From Halomonas sp. A40-4 (lineage in GTDB: Bacteria; Pseudomonadota; Gammaproteobacteria; Pseudomonadales; Halomonadaceae), in NCBI RefSeq assembly GCF_015767635.1, contig NZ_CP065230.1, positions 1,116,001 to 1,180,000 of the forward strand: a stretch of DNA of 64,000 nucleotides, read 5' to 3'. Both the position numbers and the translations under genes were made by a program. This document shows, in pieces, positions 27,045 to 37,883 of this stretch (within the stretch, counting starts at the first letter, position 1; every line of letters begins with the position of its first letter). Below the pieces are notes generated by a model. It ran no database searches. It was not told the DNA's origin and saw nothing but the letters and a program-made list of their open reading frames with translations.

Positions 27045-27827
27045 GTGAGCATGGAGCAACCCCCACGCAGCACCTACCAAGATGACGAGATTTCATTGGT
27101 AGATTTAGCCAAAATTTTAATTCATCGCCGGTGGTGGTTTTTCGGGACAAGTGGCCTGATCGTGTTACTAGCAATAGCTTTTGCATTGCTAACCCGTGGA
27201 GACCCTTCTTACCAATACACCTCTATTTACCAGCAGGCAGAAGTAGAGCCAGGTGAGGCAATCACCAGTTCAGCATCGGTCATTCAACAGTTGGAAAGCC
27301 TAGATTGGCCCAATTACCAACGTCGCTATAAAGAACAAAACAATGTTGATGTACTGCCCTTTGGTCTGGAAATTAACAGCCCAGATAACACTACTCTCAT
27401 AACCTTGAGCAGTGCGGCAACCGAAGAGAACCGTGATCAAGTGGTGAATCTGCATGAAGCGCTATTGACAAGTGCAGCAGAACGTCAGCAAACAGCACTG
27501 GAAAGGCAGGAATCTCAGCTGCAGCGCAGTATTGAACGTATTTCAAAAATGTTGGAACGAGTTGAAAACACAGACTCTGATGCTTCAGTTGAAATAGCAG
27601 CTAACTACTCTGACCGCTTGTTTGAGCTGGAAAATGAACGTGAAAGCTTAAATGACGGCGAAGTAATCGAGTACGCAGCTCAAGGTGACCGGCAATCTGG
27701 AGCACTCGGTGGTAAGCTTATTGTTTTGTTAGGCATAGTGCTGGGTGGTATTGGGGGTATCATTGCAGCATTTTTTGCTGAGTTTTCAGCAAAAGTACGA
27801 GAAAGTTTAAGAAATGAAGTGAAATAA
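27045..27827 (+). CDS. wzz: Wzz-type polysaccharide chain-length regulator
   Basis: This 260-residue protein has a cytosolic N-terminus (DDEISLVDLAKILIHRRWW), a first membrane helix (about 32-52), a periplasmic coiled-coil region (about 140-215) and a second helix (about 226-247, GGKLIVLLGIVLGGIGGIIAAFF). This is the Wzz/PCP-1 layout, somewhat short. Wzz oligomers set the modal length of Wzy-polymerised chains. The GTG at 27045 and the ATG at 27051 are both possible starts. It is the first gene after the ops element and is followed by the sugar-precursor genes. Confidence 0.85.
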   Translation: MSMEQPPRSTYQDDEISLVDLAKILIHRRWWFFGTSGLIVLLAIAFALLTRGDPSYQYTSIYQQAEVEPGEAITSSASVIQQLESLDWPNYQRRYKEQNNVDVLPFGLEINSPDNTTLITLSSAATEENRDQVVNLHEALLTSAAERQQTALERQESQLQRSIERISKMLERVENTDSDASVEIAANYSDRLFELENERESLNDGEVIEYAAQGDRQSGALGGKLIVLLGIVLGGIGGIIAAFFAEFSAKVRESLRNEVK

Positions 27828-27909
27828 GGAATATGCCAGTGTTGATTTAGGTGGTTAATTTTCTTTATAAAGTATAGATGCTTCTAAGTTAAATAAATGG
27901 GTTAAGAGT

Positions 27910-30202
<2,293 letters not shown>

Positions 30203-30221
30203 AAATGGAGCAGGATTCAAA

Positions 30222-30797
30222 ATGTCTGTAAAAATCCATCCCAGTGCGATTGTCGACGAGGGCGCCCAAATTGGTGAAGGATCCCGCGTGTGGCACTTTG
30301 TGCATGTATGCGGCGGCGCCAAGATAGGTCAAAACGTCTCCATGGGCCAAGGCGTGTTTGTGGGTAACAAAGTCACCATTGGTGATAATTGCAAAATCCA
30401 GAACAACGTCTCGGTGTATGACAACGTCCACCTGGAAGAGGGCGTATTCTGTGGCCCCAGCATGGTGTTCACCAACGTCTACAACCCCCGCTCGCTGATT
30501 GAGCGCAAGGACGAGTACCTTGATACCATCGTCTGCAGAGGGGCCAGCCTTGGTGCCAATTGCACCATCGTATGTGGCGTAACCATCGGCCGCTATGCCT
30601 TCATTGGCGCAGGGGCAGTCGTGAATAAAGATGTACCCGACTATGCACTGGTAGTAGGCGTACCAGCCAAACAGATTGGCTGGATGAGTGAGTTTGGTGA
30701 GCAGCTGGATTTGCCTGTTAAAGGGGAGGGCGAAACGGTTTGCGTTCACACGGGTACCACGTATCAGCTAAAAAGCGGGCAGCTCTCCAAAGCTTGA
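30222..30797 (+). CDS. wbpD: UDP-GlcNAc(3NH2)A N-acetyltransferase (WbpD-like)
   Basis: This 191-residue left-handed beta-helix acyltransferase has many hexapeptide repeats (for example [19 protein letters not shown] and [13 protein letters not shown]) and a motif FTNVYNPRS that helps bind the sugar. It acetylates the 3-amino group to give UDP-GlcNAc3NAcA. Its length equals that of P. aeruginosa WbpD. It is placed directly before the aminotransferase wbpE. Confidence 0.9.
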   Translation: MSVKIHPSAIVDEGAQIGEGSRVWHFVHVCGGAKIGQNVSMGQGVFVGNKVTIGDNCKIQNNVSVYDNVHLEEGVFCGPSMVFTNVYNPRSLIERKDEYLDTIVCRGASLGANCTIVCGVTIGRYAFIGAGAVVNKDVPDYALVVGVPAKQIGWMSEFGEQLDLPVKGEGETVCVHTGTTYQLKSGQLSKA

Positions 30798-30843
30798 GCA
30801 GTAGATAGCCCTGGCAAAAACTATATTTGAAGGTTAATCACGC

Positions 30844-31923
30844 ATGCAGTTTATCGACCTGGCCGCCCAACAAGCCCGAATCAAAGACAAGATCGACGCT
30901 AACATCCAGAAAGTGCTGGCGCATGGCAAGTACATTCTGGGGCCGGAAGTGGCCGAGCTGGAGGAAAAACTTGCTGATTTTACGGGGGCAAAGTACTGCA
31001 TAACTGTAGCCAATGGCACTGATGCACTTCAGATCGCCCAAATGGCACTGGGAATAGGGCACGGTGATGAAGTAATTGTGCCTGGGTTCAGCTACATTGC
31101 GACTGCTGAAACACCAGCCCTGCTGGGCGCAAAGCCAGTGTACATTGATATAGACCCCCGCACTTACAATATGGACCCGGTAAAGCTTGAAGCCGCCATT
31201 ACCACTCGTACCAAAGCGATCATTCCGGTATCGCTATATGGCCAGAGTGCGGATTTTGATGCGATTAATGCCATTGCTGAAAAACATGGCATCCCAGTCA
31301 TTGAGGACGGAGCGCAAAGCTTCGGTGCAAGTTACAAAGGCAAGAAATCGTGCAACTTGAGTACCATCGGGTGTACGAGTTTCTTCCCTTCTAAACCGTT
31401 GGGGTGCTATGGCGACGGAGGCGCGATCTTTACCAATGATGAAGAATTGGGAATTATACTCCGCCAAATCGCTCGTCATGGACAGGACCGGCGCTACCAC
31501 CATATCCGAGTAGGAGTTAATAGCCGTCTTGACACGCTACAAGCCGCAATATTGCTGCCGAAGTTAGATCTGCTGGATGAAGAAATTCAACTTCGAGACC
31601 GCGTGGCTAAATGTTATACGCAAATGCTAAATGAAGCTGATATAGAGACTGCGCCTTATGTGGAAAGTCACAATATGTCAGCTTGGGCTCAGTACACGAT
31701 TCGCATGGAAAATCGTGAAGAGGTGCAAGCAAAACTAAAACAGGTGGGTATTCCTACTACCGTTCATTACCCTATACCGCTAAACAAACAGCCAGCAGTT
31801 GAGGACCAAACTGCAAATTTGCCAGTCGGTGATGAAGCAGCAGAGCAAGTGATAAGTTTACCTATGCATCCCTATATGATTGAGGAAGAGCAAGAAAAAA
31901 TAGTGAAATCGTTAAAAGCGTAA
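30844..31923 (+). CDS. wbpE: UDP-3-oxo-GlcNAcA aminotransferase (WbpE-like, DegT/DnrJ family)
   Basis: This 359-residue PLP aminotransferase has the PLP lysine Lys184 in FFPSKPLGCYGDGG, and NGTDAL and EDGAQSFGA motifs. It transfers an amino group to C3 of the 3-keto uronic acid, after which WbpD acetylates it. With wbpA, B and D the set for UDP-GlcNAc3NAcA is complete. No WbpI-type 2-epimerase is seen, so the manno form is not expected from this locus alone. After this gene the base composition becomes clearly AT-richer. Confidence 0.9.
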   Translation: MQFIDLAAQQARIKDKIDANIQKVLAHGKYILGPEVAELEEKLADFTGAKYCITVANGTDALQIAQMALGIGHGDEVIVPGFSYIATAETPALLGAKPVYIDIDPRTYNMDPVKLEAAITTRTKAIIPVSLYGQSADFDAINAIAEKHGIPVIEDGAQSFGASYKGKKSCNLSTIGCTSFFPSKPLGCYGDGGAIFTNDEELGIILRQIARHGQDRRYHHIRVGVNSRLDTLQAAILLPKLDLLDEEIQLRDRVAKCYTQMLNEADIETAPYVESHNMSAWAQYTIRMENREEVQAKLKQVGIPTTVHYPIPLNKQPAVEDQTANLPVGDEAAEQVISLPMHPYMIEEEQEKIVKSLKA

Positions 31924-31984
31924 GCAGCACCAGCTTACCCAAACATATAGGGTCTCTGAGCCATTTCAAAATAAAGAATATTGA

Positions 31985-33235
31985 ATGCAAATTTTTAAGA
32001 GCATTGCAACACTCTTCACTAGCTCATTAGGCTCTCAGCTCATCGTAGTGCTAATGATGCCTTTTTTGACAAGGTATTATCCTGAATCTTCTTTCGGTGA
32101 TTGGGCTTTATTTGTTGCAGTATCGACTACTTTGGCGATTGTTTCGTCCTTTCGATATGACCAAAGTGTACTACTGCCTGCAAGTGTGCGAGATGCCCTA
32201 AAGTTAGTAAAATCTGCGGTCGTTACAGGATTGTTGACCTCATCGCTTGCGTTGATAGTGATAGTCGGTCTTTATCTATTTGAGATCGTTGAAAAAACGA
32301 TATACTTGCTTGTGCCTGCATCTATGCTTTTGACTTGCATGATACAAGTTGTAACAACATGGTCGAATCGGTGCAAAAGTTATAAATTAATCGCTTGGGC
32401 CAAAATAATGCAGTCATCAAGCACTGCGATCCTAAATATTGTCTTTGTTATACTCTGGGCTCCAGATCTTGGTGTCAGAACTCTGGTCGTAGCAACCATG
32501 ATTGGTCAGTGTGTGAGCCTAGTTTGGCTAGTATGGCCTGCCATAAGAAGGGCCCGAAAAACATTTTCCCTATTTTCTCGAGTGCGGCTGAGCAAAGTTG
32601 TACTGTTGAAATATTGCGACTTTCCATTGTACTCCACGCCTGAAGCTCTCCTTGGGACTGTCTCAACCATGTTCCCGCTCTATGCCTCGTCGTATTTGTT
32701 CACGAGTAACGAGGCGGGTTATGTGGCGTTAGCACACCGGGTATTAATGTTTCCTGTGGCCTTGATTGGCGGAGCGGTGTCTGTCGTATATGCTCAGCGG
32801 TTTGCCACTATGGTTGCACGAAATCAGTCAATCTCATCAGATATGCTTAGGGTGTGGTCAATAGCAGGGTTTATCGGGCTCCTCCCAGCCTTGATGCTTA
32901 ATATGTTTGGGGAATACTTGTTCATGTTTGCATTCGGAGAGCAGTGGCAAATGTCTGGTGACATTGCGTCTTCGCTTGCATTTTATGTGTATCTACTCCT
33001 TGTGTTTGCGCTCACCAGTGGTGCGCACGTGGTCTTGCGGCTCCAGCATATGTCACTTATTTTAGCGATAATGACACTTACAGGAAAAATTATCGTTGCT
33101 TATATGCTGCAGGAAAATCTTATTAATATGATGATTGGATTTGCTGCAATGGACCTTGTGGCAACTTTATTTATGAACCTGTTAGCACTTTATAAATCGA
33201 GAAATGTTAAACATGAAAATTTTGATGTTGCTTAA
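31985..33235 (+). CDS. wzx: Wzx-type oligosaccharide flippase
   Basis: This 416-residue polytopic membrane protein has about twelve hydrophobic helices and starts MQIFKSIATLFTSSLGSQLIVVLMMPFLTRYYPESSFGDWALF. This is the characteristic N-terminus of the Wzx/MATE-like polysaccharide exporter family. It would flip undecaprenyl-linked repeat units to the periplasmic face, for polymerisation by the Wzy encoded 1.1 kb downstream. The 3' end overlaps the next glycosyltransferase gene by about 23 bp. The sequence is AT-rich relative to wbpABDE, as usual for O-unit processing genes gained by transfer. Confidence 0.85.
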   Translation: MQIFKSIATLFTSSLGSQLIVVLMMPFLTRYYPESSFGDWALFVAVSTTLAIVSSFRYDQSVLLPASVRDALKLVKSAVVTGLLTSSLALIVIVGLYLFEIVEKTIYLLVPASMLLTCMIQVVTTWSNRCKSYKLIAWAKIMQSSSTAILNIVFVILWAPDLGVRTLVVATMIGQCVSLVWLVWPAIRRARKTFSLFSRVRLSKVVLLKYCDFPLYSTPEALLGTVSTMFPLYASSYLFTSNEAGYVALAHRVLMFPVALIGGAVSVVYAQRFATMVARNQSISSDMLRVWSIAGFIGLLPALMLNMFGEYLFMFAFGEQWQMSGDIASSLAFYVYLLLVFALTSGAHVVLRLQHMSLILAIMTLTGKIIVAYMLQENLINMMIGFAAMDLVATLFMNLLALYKSRNVKHENFDVA

Positions 33236-34331
33236 ATCATCACTTGATTACGATTCACGCGTTAAAAAAGAAATCGGCTCCTTGACTGCTGCGGGTTACA
33301 AAGTGTCAATGGTCAGTGTAAACAGCCAAGTTGATCACTCCCTTAAATCACATGTTGTTTTGAAGTATCAATCCAAACGAAGGTTTCTCCCGGGAGTGTC
33401 TTCGCTTTTATCTCACTTTACGTTTATCCGTGCAGCAATGGCTGCCTGTGATAATCATGATATTGTACACTGTCATGACTTAAATACTTTGCTTGCAGGG
33501 GTCCTGTTAAAAATAGCTAGAGGTAAGAAAGTCAAGCTTGTATACGATTCTCATGAGTATGCTCCTAATGATGTCCCAAATGAAGGCAAGGTATCAATAG
33601 CAATTAAGTTTTTATTCGAGAAAATTCTTACACGCTATGTTGACTGTATTATTGTGGTAAGTGACGGAATAGCAGAGAAATACCGTAAACTTTATAAACC
33701 GCGAATTCTCTCTACAGTGATGAATTGTCCAGCTCGGGTAAAAATTGAACGCACAGAATACTTCCACAATTTTTTTGGGCTGCAATCGGATGTTAAAATT
33801 TTTCTTTACCAGGGCGCCCTTAGCCGGGGTCGCGGCATAGATATCATTCTTGATTCATTCGAGAAATTAAAAATCAAGGGAGCAGTTTTGGTGGTTATGG
33901 GCAGCGGTGTTCTTGCAGATATGGTAGAAGAAGCTGCCCAGCGATGTGATAGAGTTTACTATCATCCACCGGTGCCGTCTAAAAATTTACTTGGCTATAC
34001 AGCATCGGCAGATTATGGAATATCATTTATAGAAGATTCATGCTTAAGCTATCGTTATTGTTTGCCTAATAAAATATTTGAGTATCTTATGGCAGGCCTT
34101 CCAGTATTGACTTCTAATCTACCAGAAATGAAAAGATTGGTTGAGGCTGAGCATATTGGCATAGTTGCTGAGCAAAACTCAGCTTCAGCTTTTCAGTTGG
34201 CTGTTGAAAAAATGATGGCTGTAGACAAGCAGCAATTTAAAAAAGCGATTGATGCTGCTCAGTTCAATTATTGCTGGCAAAATCAAGAATCAATTTTGCT
34301 CGATTCTTATCGCAAACTCTATCATGCCTGA
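33213..34331 (+). CDS. GT4-family glycosyltransferase (copy 1 of a paralogous pair)
   Basis: This is a 372-residue GT-B fold enzyme. The N-terminal half has HCHDLNTLLAGV and YDSHEYAPNDVPNEG. The C-terminal half has YQGALSRGRGID and the nucleotide-sugar motif region [20 protein letters not shown] followed by EYLMAGLPVL. It is closely related to the enzyme at 39764-40885, with long shared segments at the same positions. Donor and acceptor cannot be deduced. The ATG at 33213 (MKILMLLKSS) fits the family start; an ATG at 33204 is also in frame. Confidence 0.85.
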   Translation: MKILMLLKSSLDYDSRVKKEIGSLTAAGYKVSMVSVNSQVDHSLKSHVVLKYQSKRRFLPGVSSLLSHFTFIRAAMAACDNHDIVHCHDLNTLLAGVLLKIARGKKVKLVYDSHEYAPNDVPNEGKVSIAIKFLFEKILTRYVDCIIVVSDGIAEKYRKLYKPRILSTVMNCPARVKIERTEYFHNFFGLQSDVKIFLYQGALSRGRGIDIILDSFEKLKIKGAVLVVMGSGVLADMVEEAAQRCDRVYYHPPVPSKNLLGYTASADYGISFIEDSCLSYRYCLPNKIFEYLMAGLPVLTSNLPEMKRLVEAEHIGIVAEQNSASAFQLAVEKMMAVDKQQFKKAIDAAQFNYCWQNQESILLDSYRKLYHA

Positions 34332-34377
34332 TGGGGTACAAGCCCTTATAGGAGGCGGCTTGCGTCGCTAGTAAATA

Positions 34378-35706
34378 ATGTTGATATTCATAGAAACATT
34401 CTTGATCATTATATCGTTATCGCTTGTTTGGCGTTTAACCGGGTGCGGAATTTTCCCTTCTCCACAATTTGTTCTTTTATTCTCGTATTTTAGCTATATC
34501 TACCTTGGCTATTTACTGATGTTGGGCGACCCAACTTATAATAGTATTGCTGAGTTTGGTGCCGTTGGTGTACTGATAAGACTGGGGTATGCAGCCATAT
34601 TTTTGGCGAGTTTAGCGACAAGCTTCATAAGGTCAACGCTATATTACCAGTATTTAGGAGCGGTAAATATGAACAGCCCTGTTCCAGCGAGGTTGTTCTA
34701 TTCAGTACTTGCATTGGCTATGATCATGGTGGCTGCCATCTACATATATCTAATGCCAGCTAATCCATTGAAAGCGATGTTAACAGACTCATCTTCAGTG
34801 ACCTACGCGCGTCAAGCAGTAACTACTGACATGAAAAACTTTGGGGTATTCTCTAATGTTTTCTATTATTTTATGCCTTTGGTTTGGTTGTCATTATATT
34901 TTATAGGTAGAAATCATTTATGGTTTGTGCTTCTTGTTGTGAATTTGATAGTGGTTCTTGCAACCGGTCAGAAAGCGCCCATCGTGTATATTATAGCGAT
35001 GTTTACATTGGCACATGGTCTGCGAAAAGGAAAATTTTCATATAAGTTCGCTTTCAGCGTAGGAGTATTAGTACTATTTTTATTAGTAATGTTGGTTTTC
35101 CTGAAAAACTTTAATTTTTATTCTGGTGTAAGTGTAGATGCTTTGCTGGCATCAGTACGTGGCTTGATTAAGCGGATTTTTTATGTAGGACCAATTACGC
35201 TCTTAAACTATTACCAAACGTTTCCCAATTATCATCCATTCCTTAGCGAAGTTGTAACTAGTATACCATCAGACCAAATTGTTTATAGCCACATATACGG
35301 TGATCAGTATCGAGGAACTGTGAATACAGTGTCATTAGGACTATTTTATGCCTGGAGTGGAAGTGTTGTTTTTTCGGCTTTTTTGATGTTCTTGTTCTCT
35401 GTCTGTGTTTTTTCGATTCCAGTTTTTTTTCGTTATCTAATACCCGATCCAGCTCTACTCAAGTCTGTTTATGTGACGTACTGTTTTCTGATGGTGAAGT
35501 TTGTATTAACAGACTGGAGGACTCTTGTTCCGATTTTTATTTTATCTTTTCTCGTTGTATCTGGTTTAAACCACATCTGGTTTCATCTTGTGCAAGGGGC
35601 TGTGAAAGGTAACTTCTATATCCGAGGGAACGCTTTTGCAATCTTGATTGCATTGCTTGCCTTGTCTTACTTTACGCAAGGTCAACTACGAATTTTATTA
35701 GGGTGA
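34378..35706 (+). CDS. wzy: Wzy-type oligosaccharide repeat-unit polymerase
   Basis: This 442-residue membrane protein has about eleven hydrophobic segments and a longer loop after residue 290 (GPITLLNYYQTFPNYHPFL, then YGDQYRGTVNTVSLGLF), typical of Wzy-type polymerases. These proteins show little sequence conservation, so the call rests on topology, size and position beside wzx and wzz. It would join repeat units in the periplasm. The gene is AT-rich, and its stop is 8 bp before asnB copy 1. Confidence 0.78.
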   Translation: MLIFIETFLIIISLSLVWRLTGCGIFPSPQFVLLFSYFSYIYLGYLLMLGDPTYNSIAEFGAVGVLIRLGYAAIFLASLATSFIRSTLYYQYLGAVNMNSPVPARLFYSVLALAMIMVAAIYIYLMPANPLKAMLTDSSSVTYARQAVTTDMKNFGVFSNVFYYFMPLVWLSLYFIGRNHLWFVLLVVNLIVVLATGQKAPIVYIIAMFTLAHGLRKGKFSYKFAFSVGVLVLFLLVMLVFLKNFNFYSGVSVDALLASVRGLIKRIFYVGPITLLNYYQTFPNYHPFLSEVVTSIPSDQIVYSHIYGDQYRGTVNTVSLGLFYAWSGSVVFSAFLMFLFSVCVFSIPVFFRYLIPDPALLKSVYVTYCFLMVKFVLTDWRTLVPIFILSFLVVSGLNHIWFHLVQGAVKGNFYIRGNAFAILIALLALSYFTQGQLRILLG

Positions 35707-35713
35707 AAACTAT

Positions 35714-37627
35714 ATGTGTGGCTTCGTCGTGCTCATCAATGATAAGCAGCTACCGGTCAATATGGGGAACTTGCTTGACACGTTAAACCATAGGGGGCCG
35801 GATGACCGGGGGTGGTCTGCCATTTGTGAAGATCGGCTTGAATCTGGAAAAGATGAGGCAACATTGGATGCCCCTGTGTTGCTTGGACATGTTCGCCTTT
35901 CAATACTTGATCTAACCGATGCAGGGCATCAGCCCATGTTTTCTCTGGACGGCAGATACGCGCTGGTCTTCAATGGGGAGTTATACAACTACAAGGAGTT
36001 ACGAAGCCAGCTCACAAAGGAAGGTTACACTTTTAAAACAGGAACTGACACTGAAGTTGTACTGTACTCAATGATCCACTGGGGCGATGAGGCACCTAGG
36101 CGCTTCAGAGGTATGTTTGCCTTTGTATTTTATGATATAGAAACGGGCGAGTTTTTTATTGCTAGAGATTTTTTTGGAATCAAACCCTTTTACTGGTGCC
36201 ATTGGGAAGGTGGGCTTGCTTTTGCTTCTGAAGTAGGCCCCCTTCTTATGTTGCCAGGTGTAAGTACTGAAAGCTCTCCACAAGCTACATATGATTATCT
36301 TCTGGTTGGAGCGAGTGATCGCGGCCAACAATCATTATATAAAGATCTTCGCTTCTTGCCTGCTGCTTCTTATGCAAGAGTGAACCCGGAAGATGGAATC
36401 AATGATTCTATTGACCCACAAAGATATTGGGAGATAAGCCTCAACCGAAAGACCTCGACAAATTTTAACCAAGCTGTTGATCGGGTTAGAGAGCTGTTTC
36501 TAGAGAGCGTTGCATTGCATATGCGAAGTGACGTGCCTGTAGGTGCTGCACTATCGGGTGGTATCGATTCATCGGCTATTGTGTGTGCTATGCGACACCT
36601 GTACCCCAGTCAGGAGATTCATACTTTCAGCTTTATAGCGGAGAATGAGAATATCAGTGAAGAACCGTGGATTGATATTGTAAATTCTCACGCTAATTGC
36701 ATTTCACATAAAGTTCGGGCTACGAAACAGGGTTTAGTTGATGATCTCGATGATTTGATCAAAACTCAGGGAGAACCATTCGGTAGTACAAGTATTTATG
36801 CTCAGTATAGTGTGTTCCGCGAGGCGAAGGCTCAGGGTATCAAAGTCATACTAGATGGTCAGGGTGCGGACGAGATGCTCGGTGGTTATGTTTATTATCA
36901 GGGAAGCAGACTTGCAACGTTGATCTCCTCGCTGCGTTTGCTTGATGCATACCGCTTTTGGACTGCATCTAGTATTTGGCCAGATCGAGGGAAGAAGAGT
37001 TTAGGGGTAATGGCCGCAAATGAGCTACTACCTGACTCACTGCGTTGGCTTGCACGCAAGATTTTATCAAAAGGCGTTCCGCCAAAATGGGTATCTGAGT
37101 ATTGGCTGAAAGAACATAAGATTGAATGCAGACCTAACTTGTCAAGGGTGAATTCCGGGGGTGATAAGCTCCGAAGCCGTCTCTATGAGCATCTAACAAA
37201 TTCAAGTGTGCCGCATCTTCTTAGGTATGCGGATAGAAACTCAATGCGGTTTTCAATAGAGAGTCGTGTGCCCTTCCTTCACGTTGATTTGGTAGAGTAC
37301 CTGTTTTCACTTCCAGAAGAATATCTAATTTCCAATGACGGTTGCAGTAAGCATGTGTTCCGTGAGGCTATGCGAGGCATCGTTCCAGATTCTATCCTTG
37401 ACAGGCAAGATAAGATTGGGTTTGCTACACCTGAGAAAGATTGGCTATTGAAAATGGATGACTGGGTGCAGGAACTATTCACTTTCGCGGAACAAGTTGA
37501 TTGCTTTGAAAAAAGCGAGCTTGAAAAAGAGTGGTGTGAAGTAGTTCATGGAAAAGCTGATTTTAACTTCAGGTGTTGGCGCTGGTTGAATTTTCTTGCT
37601 TGGGAGAAGGAAAAATTCAGCAGTTGA
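35714..37627 (+). CDS. asnB: Glutamine-dependent asparagine synthase-like amidotransferase, copy 1
   Basis: This 637-residue enzyme has an N-terminal class II glutaminase domain (nucleophile Cys2 in MCGF; LNHRGPDDRG and FNGELYNY motifs) and a C-terminal synthetase domain with the ATP pyrophosphatase loop LSGGIDSS (near residue 279) and DGQGADEMLGGY. Inside polysaccharide loci such proteins (for example WbpS) are thought to amidate uronic acid carboxyls rather than make free asparagine. This fits the GlcNAc3NAcA made by wbpABDE, but it is inference. The second copy is 256 bp downstream. Confidence 0.85.
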   Translation: MCGFVVLINDKQLPVNMGNLLDTLNHRGPDDRGWSAICEDRLESGKDEATLDAPVLLGHVRLSILDLTDAGHQPMFSLDGRYALVFNGELYNYKELRSQLTKEGYTFKTGTDTEVVLYSMIHWGDEAPRRFRGMFAFVFYDIETGEFFIARDFFGIKPFYWCHWEGGLAFASEVGPLLMLPGVSTESSPQATYDYLLVGASDRGQQSLYKDLRFLPAASYARVNPEDGINDSIDPQRYWEISLNRKTSTNFNQAVDRVRELFLESVALHMRSDVPVGAALSGGIDSSAIVCAMRHLYPSQEIHTFSFIAENENISEEPWIDIVNSHANCISHKVRATKQGLVDDLDDLIKTQGEPFGSTSIYAQYSVFREAKAQGIKVILDGQGADEMLGGYVYYQGSRLATLISSLRLLDAYRFWTASSIWPDRGKKSLGVMAANELLPDSLRWLARKILSKGVPPKWVSEYWLKEHKIECRPNLSRVNSGGDKLRSRLYEHLTNSSVPHLLRYADRNSMRFSIESRVPFLHVDLVEYLFSLPEEYLISNDGCSKHVFREAMRGIVPDSILDRQDKIGFATPEKDWLLKMDDWVQELFTFAEQVDCFEKSELEKEWCEVVHGKADFNFRCWRWLNFLAWEKEKFSS

Positions 37628-37883
37628 GTAGCATCCCTAAATCTTAGCTTTATCGAATCGATGTGTCACTTTTCCATTGATCAAATAAGCAATTAGCGAG
37701 CTCTAAAAATTCTTTCATTTATAGATGATGGTTTTTTGTAGAGTGTGCATTTGTACTGAAGCCGTTGTTTTTGGTAGAGTATAATTGTATGTTTTCCTTT
37801 TTTAGCGTGGTGAAAGTTTTTGTTTTAGTTGTTCTCAGGTTTGGTTGTTTTTATTCTTAAATATTTTTTAGTGAGTATATTTA
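37628..37883. other. AT-rich gap between the two asnB copies
   Basis: This 256-bp gap has no gene. It contains a good -10-like TATAAT at 37780-37785 but no -35 at the proper distance, and runs of T on both sides. It could hold an internal promoter for asnB copy 2 or be a join between two imported segments. Confidence 0.3.

Noticed and set aside
34332-34377. REP-like sequence before wzy (ATAGGAGGCGGCTTGCGTCG)
   Set aside because: It has an AGGAGG-like head and a GC-rich core, but neither the GCCCGA/TCGGGC hairpin nor the GATCAGG tail.
37777-37790. TATAAT between the two asnB genes as a firm promoter
   Set aside because: No -35 hexamer at 16-18 bp is present and the region is generally AT-rich. 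It is noted only as a possibility.
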